Source: Heterobilharzia americana
Lineage: Eukaryota > Platyhelminthes > Trematoda > Strigeidida > Schistosomatidae
Reading direction: 5' to 3'
Assembly: GCA_944470555.2 (NCBI GenBank)
Contig: OX104134.1
Coordinates: 15,665,248 to 15,729,247, forward strand
DNA: 64,000 nt
Shown piece by piece: positions 35,475 to 48,264 of this stretch; within the stretch, counting starts at the first letter, position 1, and the number at the start of each line of letters is the position of its first letter. Made by a program: the position numbers and the translations under genes. The notes beneath the pieces were generated by a model, which ran no database searches, was not told the DNA's origin, and saw only the letters and a program-made list of their open reading frames with translations.

Positions 35475-36275
35475 GAATGAGTTACTCACATTGGTCGGCA
35501 GACATTCACTGTCAGGCTTTATTTATCCCTGTTGATGGATTGCTGTCAGTCGCAGTGTATTACACTGCAGCTGTTACTTTTTTTCAACTTGGCATACTGT
35601 GTTGATTAAAACATGCAGCTAAGACCTGAGAAGTAACCGCAAGTTTTTACGGAAAATTGAAAATAAAGAGTATGTGATGAAGCCACTCAACGAACTTTTG
35701 ATTCCCTGCAAAAATAGTTAGCTTGATAGTTATTATCGTAATTGATATAATGTTGCAACTGTAGTCATGTCACTGAAAGTGTCATGAAGTCTGTTTTATT
35801 AGAAAGATAGTGATGAAGTAAACTTGAACCATGAGACTGACATTTGAAAAACGAGGCAGTACAACTGTAATTTGTCGCATTTACAAGCTGCACTGCAGAC
35901 AAAGGTGGTTTTTTCTATTTAGACATCTGCAAACAACAACTGCGGATTGTTACTACATTCTACTTATTCCTACTCATAATATTTATTCGTCTAAGATGAA
36001 TCTACTATTCAAGGGAACGAAATTCGACATTTGCTTAATAACTTATCAATTATTAAATTAAATTGAAGTTCACAGTTTGACGGAAACAATACTGAATTCG
36101 ATTCTACATGCAGCACTGTCGGTATCTGGCATGTTTTCATGTATGCTTAATAATGGCACTGTAGATTAATTAAAATTGCTCTCAGAACTATTCATTTCAT
36201 ACTGTTTGAACGAAATAATAACCACTAACGTCAGTCACGCTACATAAAAATTACATGGCATTATGCTAGGTACTG

Positions 36276-36305
36276 GTATATATATATATATACATACATA
36301 TATAG
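36276..36305. repeat. (TA)n / TACA-type microsatellite
   Basis: TA units passing into TACA-type units, slightly interrupted. Confidence 0.85.
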
Positions 36306-37198
36306 ACAATGTCATGCAGTAAATAGGATTACATCATTATACGCCATACCAGGTAAATAAACCTTAAATGGGACTGCATTCAATTAAAATTTCCAATTTC
36401 GATTCTTATTTCATTGTACAGCTCATCTTAGCTGCCGATCGCTTAAAACCAAGTACTCTTAACTTAAAATTTGAATCAAATCTATACTGTATGAACAGAA
36501 ACCTAAGACGTTAGTTACCAGATCCGAATTTCACAGCTCTCATTTATAAGCATTACTGTTCGATTGATAAGAATGAGGGTTGCCTTTCACCGTGAACTAC
36601 AAAAGTTACAACATGTTTGAAAAAACATTTAATAAAAGCAGATTTGGAAAAAAAACTTATATATCGAAAATCACTTCATAAAAGTTCTCAAAATATTTTT
36701 GTTGTTGTTTGAATAATTAAAAACAACTTAGGAATACAAGTTTATCAGGAATATATAAGAAAATTCAAATAAACTGCTGAATGGAACAGTCGTTTCCGAC
36801 AGGGAATAATGAAAGATGAATTGACTAATTAAATCCACTTTTATAGGATAAAACCCCAGATTTCTAAATTATTATTATTCCTTAAATTTTGCAATGTATA
36901 GATAAATCACTACTTAGAATGGAGGAGGGTGATAGAGTACCTTAGTGAATGTATATAAGCGTGCATTTCGAAGTTTGGATGCTTTCTCGATCAAGGCAGA
37001 AAACAAATGAAGATTATGATACATGTGTTTAGTAAGGTACGATGAAAAAATGGAATAAAGATGTTAAATGTAAAAAGAAAGTAAATGTTCTTAAAAATAC
37101 TGAATAGTCAAAAATTATCGAATAATATAAGTATAAATCTGGGGTAAATTATAAACTATACCTACTTATTTGTAACAATTAGTCCCTTTAGTAAATTT

Positions 37199-37315
37199 CG
37201 ATAACGCTATTAGAAGACGAAGATTATCTGAAAAATGTGATGTATTTGAGCAATACATTTCGAACAATCTGATCACACATTTACTTGCCAAGTCAATTTA
37301 TATATGAAAATTAAA
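37199..37315 (+). mobile_element. Small PLE-like fragment 4
   Basis: About 110 bases match the start of fragment 7 (63712-63820) closely. Both keep an open frame, here IRRRRLSEKCDVF then ISNNLITHLLAKS. In fragment 7 that segment runs into a recognisable PLE thumb region, so this is taken as a PLE scrap by association. Alone it would not be identifiable. Confidence 0.5.
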
Positions 37316-37590
37316 AGTCAAATATGGTGAATATGAAAAAGTTGTGACACTAGTCTTGGTAATATAATCAGATAAGGATTACCAAGGTAAATTAAGTGAA
37401 ACAACAAATTGCTTTTGTACACACAGCTGGGGATTAAGTTTAACGAATGGTTAACGCCTCGGCAAACTTCAGTACCCAATACCCACTTATATCGATAACA
37501 AGTTATGGTCTAATGTCATAGAAGAGTTTGTTCTAGTTATTTAGGAAATAAATTTATCACTACCACTACCTATATTGGTTGATTTTCTTA

Positions 37591-38272
37591 GTTCAGTCCA
37601 ATCGCCATCAACGGGAGAAAATTGAAGGAAGTAACCTCCTCCACCTATCTAGGAAGCACTGTTTCAACTACAGGCGGCACTGACGAGGATGTCAAAGTCA
37701 GAATCGGAAAAGCAAGACAAGCGTTCATTAGCCTGAAACCAGTGTGGAGATCTTCTGCACTCCACTCAACATGTGGAACAAGATGCGGATTTTCAACACC
37801 AACTTCAGTCAAGTCAGTGCTTCTGTATGGATCAGAGACTTGGCGCATTACGAAAGGGCTTCCAATAAACTACAGACATTCATCAACAACTGCTTACGCT
37901 GGCTTGCTACTGAAGATCAGATGGATTGCCAGAAAGAATAAGCAACAAGGAGCTCTGGGAACGAACCAACCAAGAAGCTATCGCTGAACAAATATGCAGA
38001 AGAAAGTGGAAGTGGAGATGGATTGGGCATACCTTGAGAAAACTGACTGGGGATCACGCGCCAGGCCAGGCCGTCGGGTGGAATTCCCATGGGAAGCGAC
38101 GAGTTGGACGTCCGAGGGTAATATGGAGGAGATCGTGCGAAGAGGAAGTGAGAGCTTCTGGGTTGTCATGGAGCCAGGTTGAAAAGATTTCAGAGAACAG
38201 ATTTCACTGGAGACGTGCTACTGAAGCCCTATGTTCCACTAGGAACCCAAGGGACTAATAATAAAATAATAA
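37591..38272 (+). mobile_element. RTE-clade LINE copy B, 3' fragment
   Basis: This 680-base piece begins abruptly within the post-RT domain (KEVTSSTYLGSTVSTTGGTD at 37622) and reads through DEDVKVRIGKARQAF, IRDLAHYER, NKELWERTNQEAIAEQICRR, GRPRVIWRRSCEEEVRASG and EKISENRFHWRRATEAL. It ends TTCCACTAGGAACCCAAGG (from 38234) followed by an ACTAATAATAAAATAATAAT tail. The frame changes at least twice. 5' truncation is the usual outcome of incomplete target-primed reverse transcription. It has the same 3' end as copies C and D. Confidence 0.9.
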
Positions 38273-40552
38273 TTCTTAGTTCAGTGGAAAAGTTGGCTGT
38301 AACAGAAAATCCCTGTTTTCGTAAACACAGAGGGAAAAAGTGGACCCATTGCTAATTATCTTCTACTACTGAGTATAACTACAGGCCAGGTTATAGAAGA
38401 ATTCTTCATCATATGATAGGATTATTCATAAGGAGTTCTAAAGACAACGGAAGCTGACACCAAAGAGGAAGATATCTTGTATTATGCAGTCAAACACGGT
38501 TTTACTGCTTAAGTTACAGACGGCCCATAAAGAAATTGTTGCAGCAGTTAGCAGGGATCGCTATTAGATACATTAAAGTATTTATGCGATGAAGTACTAA
38601 GAATAACGGTGCTTGACGTTATTGTTATTTCAGAACACAGTTTTTAATTTATGGATGTTTTTGAAATACGTCACTTCCTATCAAATAAATTCCCAAACTA
38701 TAAAACTGAGAAAGGTGATACTCAGAAGGGAATAGGCGTGTAGAGAATTAATTTTGCTATGATCTCTCTGCAAGAGAAAAATGATGGGATTACTTATCCG
38801 TGGTTCAAACACTGATACACTATTTTCTGACCCTGAAACAAAAGTAAATGAAGAAACCGATATTTTCAAGACTTTCCACGGAATAAAAATAACCTGTTTA
38901 TAGAAATTCTTATTAAAGTCTTCAGTTCGTTTTGCCAAAGAATCCTAAGTGTTAAGTTTCAGAGTCATAAACAACTTTTAGTAAGCATTATGTGAACTTG
39001 ATATGGACAGAAAAATGTACATGTTAACCAAGTACTGAATTTTCAGTTTGTTGATGAAGTCATCAGCCTTTGTCAATGACACAATGAGCCGTGAAGATAG
39101 AGATTGGGAAGTGCGTAGAGCTTTTTAAATTCCATTTTTATTAATTTATTAGATTTATCACACAGTGTAACAGTATTGTTGAAATTGGAAGACGTACATA
39201 ATTTCTTCTATATTGGTGACAAAACACTCCAAATGCAAAAAAAAAACAAAAATAAATCAATAAGCACAACTGAAATAATCTTAAGTCACTTTGAGACTGA
39301 GTTACGTGGCATCCAGGTTCCTGAAGGATTACACAATATTACGAAGACGTTCAAGTCTCTCCTGTACACGTATTTCTTTCTTCAGTATCTTCATAGTAAT
39401 GGACTAGGTAGTCTGCAAAAGATGAATACTTACCGCTTGCAATGAATAGTCAGGTATTGCTGAGAGGGTAAAATTTTTGTCTAATTTATGGTTAGTATCG
39501 GTTATGTGTAGTTATATGAAGCTCTTAACCAGCTTTCTATCACCTTTTGTCCGCCAAGTAGATGCTAATTAGCACGTTGAGAAAAACACTTCGTAGTGCT
39601 TTCAATGTAAATCGCTTCACGTCAGCAGTTGGATTTATCAATGCTCATTGGTGTGGATCTATGAGAAACCTTGTCTTTCAGTCACGGTGGTAAGATGTAT
39701 CAAGTCAGCCTAAGATTTGCTACCACCAACATTGTTCATAGGGATCGTAGCCATCACTTCCTGAGGACTTTGGCCAGATTATCCATAACTTAAAGTCAAG
39801 GGAATTTTTCTTTCCTCATAAGCTGAAATAACCAGTCTAATTTTCCTTTTTACGTGTTTGTAATGAAATCCACTGTGTCCATTTTCTCGGTAGACATTTT
39901 CTAGTTCATGTAACTCACTTAATTTGCCACAATATGATACTTAAAGCAAAAGTTAAAATAAATCATTTTCACGAATTTCAAAACTTTTACAACCAGGGCA
40001 CCTCCAATAAAAATGAAAACAGGTGATAGTAGCTATTAGTGATGACTGATAAAAAATTCCCTCTGTCTGCAGCTGGTAAACAGTAATTCCAAGACAAGTC
40101 AGTTTGCTTAAAATTTGAGCGATCTAATTTTCTCATGAAATATGCTGCATCAAATTTCTTTCTACATTGTTTTAATCATTCAATTATTTGCAGTAATCAC
40201 ATTGTATACTCTCGCCCATTTTTAAAACCATCTCAGCCTATCATTCTACAAGTTGATAGACAAATTACGAAGGAGCACCATGCTAGATGACAGCAAGCTT
40301 TCAAGCGTATGAATACAGATCAAATGACTATCCGAGAATACTTAGCACAAAATGCAGGTCTTTACTGAAAAAAAGTTGATTATCTTCAGTCATGCTTCTC
40401 CACAAATATTTATCGTAATACTGGTGTAATAACACTTCACGAAACATGGCTTCATAATCTGTATGATGATGATGCTGACTGAATTTATGTAAATGGTTTC
40501 AAGTTATTTTGATAACTCCATATTAGATTTGTTTATTTGATTTATAACACAT
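38273..40552. other. AT-rich DNA, no gene recognised
   Basis: Frames at 38681-38938 (minus) and 39176-39445 (plus) have no recognisable domain. No repeat family recognised. Confidence 0.45.
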
Positions 40553-40612
40553 AGTGACCTAGTATTATTTACTTGATGACGTTTCGAGCATAAATTATTG
40601 CTCATAATCATA
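40553..40612 (-). ncRNA. Hammerhead-like motif downstream of PLE fragment 5
   Basis: Minus strand: TGCTC and GAGCA (plus 40586-40590 and 40599-40603) form a perfect five-pair helix II with an eight-base loop. The next box is GAAAC (plus 40581-40585), then the canonical cleavage triplet GTC (40578-40580), then ATCAAG, which can pair with TTGAT upstream. The CTGATGA box is degraded (ATTATGA region, with a possible insertion). It starts about 40 bases after the stop of the PLE C-terminal frame. Helix III is two pairs with no loop, as in minimal PLE hammerheads. Confidence 0.5.
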
Positions 40613-41500
40613 TCAATGTAATCACACAACTTTTGATTTTTATAGCTATGTCACGTTATATGAGTTGCTTTTATTTGGTAGCAAAATCTTCCATATCTCT
40701 GGTATTGGCGTTGTTTCATTTCTATTACATGTGTTGGGTTTTGATTCGATGAACAAAGATTCAGTAATCAATCCCTCTCTCCACCTAACTATATTGGACT
40801 GAAGTACAGTGGCATTGTCCCACCTTATTGTATGGTCGTTGGTTAATGCATGCAATAGCCGATTTTTTTTCCAGATTATTTATCTTGTTCGGGTCTGTCA
40901 TTCTATATTTAGCTAAGTTCCTATGTTCCTCTACTCCAACTGACCCCGACCAGCTAGCTTGACTTATGTACTTGACCTCAAAATTATTACATGTGGTTTG
41001 TTAGATTGGATTGTTTTGCTTAATTGGTTCTGTTGGATCCTTAAGCCGACAAAGCTTACCTCTAAGTGAGTTTGTAGGTTTAAATGCCATCCTAATATCA
41101 ACTTTGTTGAGGATCCTAAGTAAAGTTTCTGATGCTTCTTCTTTGTAGGGTAACACAATGGAGGCTGTGTACTCCTTTCTACTTGTGTTATTGTTATTAT
41201 TCGTACTAGCGCTGCGGTCACTTTTTCGTTTCTGGTGTGTTCGTTCGAATTTCTTGATAAACTGCGGAAGATAATTATCAACTATTAGTGCTTCTTTTAC
41301 GTGTTTCAGTTCCTTGTTTAGGTCCTTGCAGTGACTAGTCAGTTTTCTAGCTTTGGCACTTGGACTTTGACTAAGCCTGCGTTAACTGACATTGGGCGGG
41401 ATAACCTGAAGTCCAGATACCCGTTGGAATGTGTCAGTTTCTGTAGAGAGTGGTGTCTAAGCCACCGTCAGTACAAGGAACTGAACTTATCACATAGGAA
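40553..41500 (-). mobile_element. Penelope-like retroelement fragment 5 (RT thumb to C-terminus and 3' end), decayed
   Basis: From right to left the minus frames give: SNGYLDF near 41430; LNKELKHVKEALIVDNYLP then QFIKKFERTHQKRKSD near 41330-41220 (RT thumb); IVLPYKEEASETLLRILNK (linker) near 41130; MAFKPTNSLRGKLCRLKDP near 41070; EVKYISQ and VEEHRNLAKYRMTDPNK near 40950-40880 (GIY-YIG, with YIS for YIG); and GLITESLFIESKPNTCNRNE to NSYNVT-stop at 40646 (C-terminus). Each matches the PLE order RT, linker, GIY-YIG, tail. At least three frameshifts break it. The hammerhead-like motif follows the stop. It belongs with fragments 1 and 3. A plus-strand frame at 41331-41570 overlaps it and is antisense by-product. 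Confidence 0.82.
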
Positions 41501-41574
41501 AGCTGGGACTGTCAGGTATAACCTATCCTCTACTTTTGCAATTTATTATTTTTTTAAGTTTGCCTTTTGATTTT

Positions 41575-43212
41575 TATTGTTCCCCGTTAATCTTTCCTGG
41601 TCTGCTAAAATATGACTACGTCTTCAAGAGAGGCGAGAAGTCCTCTTGTGATAACCACGGAGGAATTAGCCTGACGAACATAGTATCCAAAATCCTAGGT
41701 TCTATAATTCTCCGACACCTGAGTGGAGCTCGGGAACAGCAAGCCCAAGAAAACCAGGCAGGCTTTAGACCTGGCCGCGGCTGTATTGACCAAGTATTCA
41801 CACTGCACCAGGTCCTGGAACATGGGCGCGCTTACAGACGCCCGACAATAGCTGTATTTTTCAACCTGAAGGCGGCATTTGACTCCGTTGATCGAGAAGT
41901 CTTATGGCAATGTCTGTCACTGAAAGGCATGCCTAGTAAGTACATCACCTTGTTGAAAGCTCTCTACTCGAACACTTGTGGCCATGTTAGAGCCTATGGC
42001 GAGTTGTCCAGCGAGCTATACTCATCAAATGGTGTCCGTCAAGGATGCTCACTATCTCCATTCTTATTTAATTTTATCATAGATATTCTTATGGAGGTTT
42101 CCCTCTCGTCACCTGATTACACAGACGTTGACCCAATCACAGGTGAATTTTCTTTAGATCTTGAATATGCAGATGACATAGTCCTGTTAGGTGAAGACGC
42201 TGACAAGATGCAGAGTCTTCTGAACACTTTGAGTGGGAATTTGAGAATGTTTGGGATGCGATTCTCACCACCCAAATGCAAATTTTTGCTCCAGGACTGG
42301 TCTTCAACGGTGCACCACCACGGCTAACAATAGAGAGTGAAGTGGTTGAGTGTGTTGACACTTCACTTACCTGGGAAGTAGGATCAACCCTGGTGGGTTA
42401 GTTGCCGATGAGATCTCTGCACGGATACAAAAGGCTTGGTTGACTTTTGCCAACTTACGCCACCTATGGCGCCGCTGTGATACCCGTTTGTCTATTAAGG
42501 GTCGCGTGTACTGCACAGCAGTCCACTCTGTTCTACTGTATGGCTGTGAAACATGGTCATTGAAAGTGGAAGATGTAAAAGGCTTCAGGTGTTTGACCAC
42601 CGTTGCCTTCGTAGTGTAGGATGTATTCTGTGGTGTCACCACACCACGTGAGTAATGCAGAAGTCAGTTGTAGATTTTTGGGGAGAAGAGGTAAGTGAGT
42701 TGACGAGGTTATGAACCTTCATCGATTGAGATGTTTGGGACACGTACTACGTATGCCTAGTCACCGATTACCTCGTCACACAATGTTGGCTGAGGTGGGT
42801 TCAGGCTGGAAAAAGGCCCGAGGTGGCCACACTAAAACATGGCACCAATGTATGAAGTCTCTGACTGTTGGTTTAAGCCATGTAGGACGATGCAGACTAG
42901 GTGGTTGGGGTCCACGGGACAAGAGGAACCAGTGGTTGGAGACTCTAGGTGATATGGCTCAGAACCGATGTCAGTGGTGCAGATGTATACACACATTATC
43001 CTCATCTTAACTACACTATACCGAATCTCACCATTTTGTCACTCCTCTTTCCCTTCTTCTCGTACTTTATATTTCTTTTGACTGCATTCACTTATCTTCA
43101 TCCTTCACCTCACTACCTTTCTACTTGATGAACTGACGTGAGGTGTGACAACTCGGACCGTTACGCGGTAATGTCTGGTCCTATGTTGATAATGATTGAT
43201 TAATTGATTGAA
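41575..43212 (+). mobile_element. LINE copy E (non-LTR, subfamily unassigned), 5' truncated
   Basis: An RT frame is followed, after frameshifts, by a conserved C-terminal block (42711-43010: LHRLRCLGHVLRMPSHRLPR, then KTWHQCMKSL and DMAQNRCQWCRCIHTL). A 200-base 3' UTR ends in a short TGATTGATTAATTGATTGA tail near 43193-43211. The 5' part, including any endonuclease, is absent. Its RT and C-terminus differ from copies A-D, so this is a second LINE family. I cannot assign a named schistosome family. Confidence 0.85.
41576..42327 (+). pseudogene. Reverse transcriptase domain of LINE copy E
   Basis: The frame keeps the RT block order. GEKSSCDNHGGISLTNIVSK is followed by ENQAGFRPGRGCIDQVFTLH, motif A FFNLKAAFDSVDRE (near 41860), GVRQGCSLSPFLFNFIID (near 42030), then LEYADDIVLL (near 42165), with both Asp of the YADD box present. 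The catalytic first Asp of motif A, normally FLD or FFD before three residues and AFD, is Asn here (AAC), so the enzyme would be dead even before the frameshift near 42285. The start is where similarity begins, not a true initiation codon. The protein would normally copy the element's RNA onto nicked target DNA. Confidence 0.88.
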
Positions 43213-46200
43213 CCACCTACAGTCATTTTATCTGAGTCTGAGTATCCAATTTATTCTTTATGTATTTTCTCAGACAGGATAAGAAGCAAGTATATGAAAC
43301 TTTATACTCGTAAGGCTAAATACAAGTCCTCTGTGCTTTATCTAGCATGCATCTTATGTGAAGAAAAGAATGTTAGAACAGGACTCACTTATCGACTGTA
43401 GAGCAGTGAATGTTCGGTCTTTCCAATATTATCACCATTCACGTGTCTTTCCGCGTTACTAGTATTATTTACATAATTTAAGTTGCTGTAACTAATTTAC
43501 ACTATTGGAAATATTGTACAGAAGGACATTTCTAGTGCAATATTACATGCTGAGAATCCCAGCCTTATCAAAATAGTTTGGAATGAAGTGATGATTATCT
43601 TTTGTCAGATGGGTTATATATATGAATATAAAGTCATCCTGTAATCAACCATAGACTTCTGGATTAACCTATCATCTGAGTTATTTAGTTTCATTCAGAC
43701 ATCTCAGACTAAACCTCCCCCTCAATAGATATTTTCTGATCAGCACTGATTGTATATTCCACCAAACGATTCCAGTTCTCATGATATATTTTAGAGCATA
43801 CATTTGATGCACTGCGTTAAATTTCTAGTCAAGCGAATAAGAAAACAATGAGGCCTCATTTAAGCCATGAATTTAAATAAGCTAGAAGAATCGTACAGGT
43901 TCATTTTTCATGTCGTATTGTTATGATCTCTAGTGAAACGTGACACTTTTTGTTTAAGCTACGGTAGATTGCTTCGTTGTTCAAACAATTTATTTAACCC
44001 AGAGGGAACAACCAAGAAAATTCATTTACGACAACTTATCAAAGAGACTCATATTATTTTTCACCTTATTGCTTAACAAGACTGTTCAAAGTACAAATAT
44101 GCTGTAAAAGGAAAGGTATAGAGCTGTGAAATTAATACTCAGGTTTCAAGATGAGAGTCATGCTTAAAGGTTTACAAACAGATACAGCTGATTCTGAACA
44201 TATGGTTGTAAAACAACGTACACTGATATACTGGTTATTTGATACATCCGAAGAGAGTAAACAATAGTGTAAAAGTTTGACCTAGAAATAATATCTGCTA
44301 ACCTTTCTACCCAAGTGATGAGGGATAGGCTACTGACAAGATTACAGGAATATTTACCAACCACTAACAAGTAGTTTGGCATTATTATTTTTATTCATCT
44401 TTTGACTGACATTTAATCTTAATCCTTCCCATTGAAGTGATTGTTTCTCGAAAGTGCGAAAAACATTTATAATTTTCCTATATGGGTTCAGTTTAATTTA
44501 TAGAAGGAAGCATAATATAAGGATAAGTTTTTCAACGAGAGAAAGATGTTTTATTCATGTGAACAAGTTTATAAAATTTTTAAAGTATGTTACAGTGAAT
44601 CCATTACATTTTCAACTCATATCCTAATCCACTCTTTTCCCTTTGCTATATAGTATTCGGTCTTAGTCTATGAAAGTGATTGGAAATTTGTTTTTTTCTA
44701 TTGTGTCGAAATCGTAAGCATTTTAGTCACTCTCATATATATGGAAATAATTAAAAATTTTGAGAAAAGAATCTTTTTCATTTTGTGAACATAAACATGT
44801 GCAGATTAATTCTCTCTGAAATTCATGATCACCCTCCAGACATGATCAGGAAGAATTGCACATGGTTACATGAACTAGTTGGTGGAGATCAGAGAATCAA
44901 TACTTAGAAAAATAAGAAACGCAGCTGTGATAGAGAAACAAATAAATACGAATATACATAAACTAGCATAAAAGTTACATCTTGTTGTATCAACCATGAT
45001 TTTTGACAAAATAGACATGCTACTGAATTAAAAATCTAGAACTGGCTTTGAATGTAACATTGGCTTATACAAGCAATCACAAGCTTGTAACAAAATGTAA
45101 TAGATAAAGAAATTCAGTTGCTTTTAAAAGACATAACGTTTCTAATTATCATTAATATAATAATGGGTTTTCTTTTTGTGACAGCATCTGAGGTATATAT
45201 TAAGCCAAAATGTAAACATTATTCCTAGTAAAGGAGTCAGTCTTCTTATGTATCTATGAATATCTTATAAACATTTCCTTCCTGAATCTATTGCTAAATT
45301 ACCGTAAATTCACCATACCCTAGTGTAAATGTAAATAGATTAGGAGCATATGAACTTACGTACCGCAGAAAAAAGCAGTACAAAATGGGCATCACCACAT
45401 ATAGCAGAAATTGAGTTTGAATAATATGTTTCTCAAGAAATTATGATATGCCCTGAGAGATAGGAAGAGGTCATTTCAAGTGAATTGACGACTTAGTTGG
45501 GTAAAGAAAATATTTTATTACGTCGTCAACAAACGGAAATCATTTCTAATACGAGAAGACAACTTGAAATCCCAGAGACTGTCCGAATCATCTGCAAATA
45601 TTTGAACTTATACCATATGGTCCCATAAAAACTACCAATTTCTTATCAGTTTTGCGACTTCAGTTCTAACTTACAGTGATAACTAACTCTGAGATTTTCA
45701 AAGGAAAGTTTTCTCTCAGAAAAGTTTAAATTGCTTATTTCGATGATTAGTAGCTCAAGAGACTGGTCTACAGGTCTTGGCAGCCAGACAGAAACGATAC
45801 GAATATACTGTACATATCTTGATTATCTGAAACCCGACTTTTGATATGTATATTGGCAGATGCTGGTGGTCACAAAGATTATTCTTCCCGGTATACAAGT
45901 GATTTCAAAGAGGGATGACACGACATTCTGATTTTTTGTAAGACAAGTCAACTGGTAGAAACAGATTATTTTTAAGAAGGTGCTAGGCAGTTTATTTAAT
46001 TTAAAAGCTTAAAGGGTTGCAAAACCTTCTACATATAACTGCATTTTATTCTTAAAATGTAAGTTATTGTTTGCGTCATCAATCTTTCCACGGATATGTG
46101 GAATGTATCAGTTAGTCCGATAAAAAAAGAAGGCACACGAACACTTTAGACCGAGGCAATAAAACCAAATTATCAATTGTACTTGTTAGCTGAAACGTTT

Positions 46201-46420
46201 TCTGAATGCATCACACGAAGACATGCTTCATTAAATATCCAGACAGCATAAACCAGTACAAATTCGACATGTTAAAAAGTAGGATTTTTCAAAACCCAGT
46301 TTGAATGCAAAAGTTAAAATGAAGAAAGTGGCATTAGAGAGAAATAATCAAAGATGAAAATCGGTATTACCGGCCACAAAACCAATGATTTCATTTGTAA
46401 TACTGCCGTGCATCTGAGAT
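43213..46420. other. AT-rich DNA, no gene recognised
   Basis: No domain, RNA gene or known repeat recognised on either strand. The minus frame at 44164-44382 has no motif. Confidence 0.45.
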
Positions 46421-47960
46421 TACGATTACTCAAGAATTTCGCCAGATTCTATTGACCATTTCAAAAAAGGCATGGCAATGGAAAAAAAACAGCATTTTCT
46501 GATGACAAATTTTAAGCATTCTCGCAAAGCTGCAGTGAAACAATGGGAGCAGCAACTCAGAGAATGGTGCAGATGATCAATCAAATGTTTGTTAATATCC
46601 AGCCACAATCTACATACATAAATCCTCAGATTTTCAACAAGACTCTTGGTAAATACTTCAGTACTGGAAAGACTGAAGGTGAAATGGAACTTAAAAAGGC
46701 TTGATAAAATGGGTCATGTAACACTGATGGATGAGGATGATAAGTAACCTCTCCACTAGCCTTCACGAGATAGTGCATGATACGGAGATTATATCAGATC
46801 ACGTGATGAAAACCATGAAGTACTTATCTGCAGTTTGCAATGTGATCATACATGTTTGGTACGATCCAGACATTACAAAATTACTCGTCATTCTTAATGC
46901 TTAAGAAAAGTCCTGAAGGAGTATGCATAAGTGCAAACTGAACCATCACAGTCAAAAGTTACACAGAGACCCAGAGAGGTTCAAAAACCCCTGTACACAC
47001 ATCCAGTGTGATTGTTGCCTCTCATGATAGTAGATTACTAAATGAAGAACAATTTGAGCACATATAAGCAACTGGACATCAGGCTCATCTGCAAGCCAGG
47101 TGTGTTTCAGACATCACATCCACTGTGGTTTTTATTTTGGCCATGTATGTCATAACAGGATACCTTATCATTCAGATAAACTACTCCTAGATTACTTTGG
47201 TTAGAACCGAGTACAAGATCTCAGACTGTCAGTTACAACACTGCTTGCTTGCAAGCAGAAACAAAGTACTACGACAGCAATTCCTGCTCAAATGAGTCAA
47301 TGTGTGCTTCAGAGAATATGCAGACGAACTCTTTGCAATTTGAAAGTCTGCCAGATGACTGGAGAGCTCCTGAATAGTATCCATGTCAATCATGTTCAAT
47401 TCATAAATCGAATATATACAACTGATGCTGAGGAACAGATTAGTTGTCCAGGTGTTTACCTAAGCCTCAGTAAATTTATTTCATTGATATTGGCAAATTT
47501 GTGTGTTTCGATATCAATAATTCCATAGTAACCTGATTCGCGTAACCTTAAGGTATTTTTTCAATATCAGTCCTGTAAGGCATTGGAATTTGACATCAAA
47601 AGCTATAGGGAATGTTTTTTTGAAGTAGTGAAGAAAGGATTTATCAAATGCTCTTGTTCAATATCAGCAAACTCTTCCGCTCATTACCAGCTTTAATAGA
47701 TTCAATTAGGCTAATTCAACGTACTTAAAAACATGAATTCAGCAGAAGAGCGTCAGAGAACAATTTTTCACAATCCAGTGAAAATTTGCCAACCAGTCAA
47801 AAGACATCACTGCACAATTCATCTCTACTTCAAGAGGGAGGTGTTGTAGTGTGTAATAAGATTGACAAAAACTTCGCAAGAAGCCGCATATCCCTTAAGC
47901 TTCCCACAACCAATCATGTTGCATGTAAATCTACATGAGTCAGCGTATAATAATCAGATT
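46421..47960 (+). pseudogene. Possible decayed coding region, family unknown
   Basis: Base composition is less AT-rich than the flanks and several plus-strand pieces read like protein: FKHSRKAAVKQWEQQLREWC near 46505, SLHEIVHDTEIISDHVMKTM near 46770, FESLPDDWRAPE near 47340 and EGGVVVCNKIDKNFARSRIS near 47840. Stops and frame changes separate them. I cannot name a family. It could be an old transposon or retropseudogene, or chance. The ORF at 47292-47528 lies inside and has no motif of its own. Confidence 0.25.
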
Positions 47961-48198
47961 GCTTGAAAGAACAAAAATCAGTAGGATACTCAAATCTAGA
48001 AAGGTCTGGAAATAGCCAAGGCCATTGTAAATATATATAAATCCATAGTGATGTAGGATGTCCAGTTTTCTTCTGGATATATAAATCCATTGTATCTTTG
48101 CAATCCGCCTTCTGTTATCTTACCACCATTTCATTTACCTTGAAACTGAACGACCATCAAGGGGTGAAATCTGAAGGTTTTTGTTCGAGCGTCTACAA

Positions 48199-48202
<4 letters not shown>

Positions 48203-48263
<61 letters not shown>
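48203..48263. repeat. (AT)n microsatellite, about 30 units
   Basis: The longest dinucleotide run in the window, uninterrupted. Confidence 0.97.

Positions 48264-48264
<1 letters not shown>

Larger units (their letters stand above)
34421..37198. other. AT-rich DNA with three AT microsatellites, no gene recognised
   Basis: A 76-residue plus frame at 35831-36061 has no recognisable domain. Only the dinucleotide runs listed separately stand out. Confidence 0.45.

Noticed and set aside
41331..41570. Plus frame before LINE copy E
   Set aside because: Antisense to readable PLE blocks on the minus strand; treated as a by-product.
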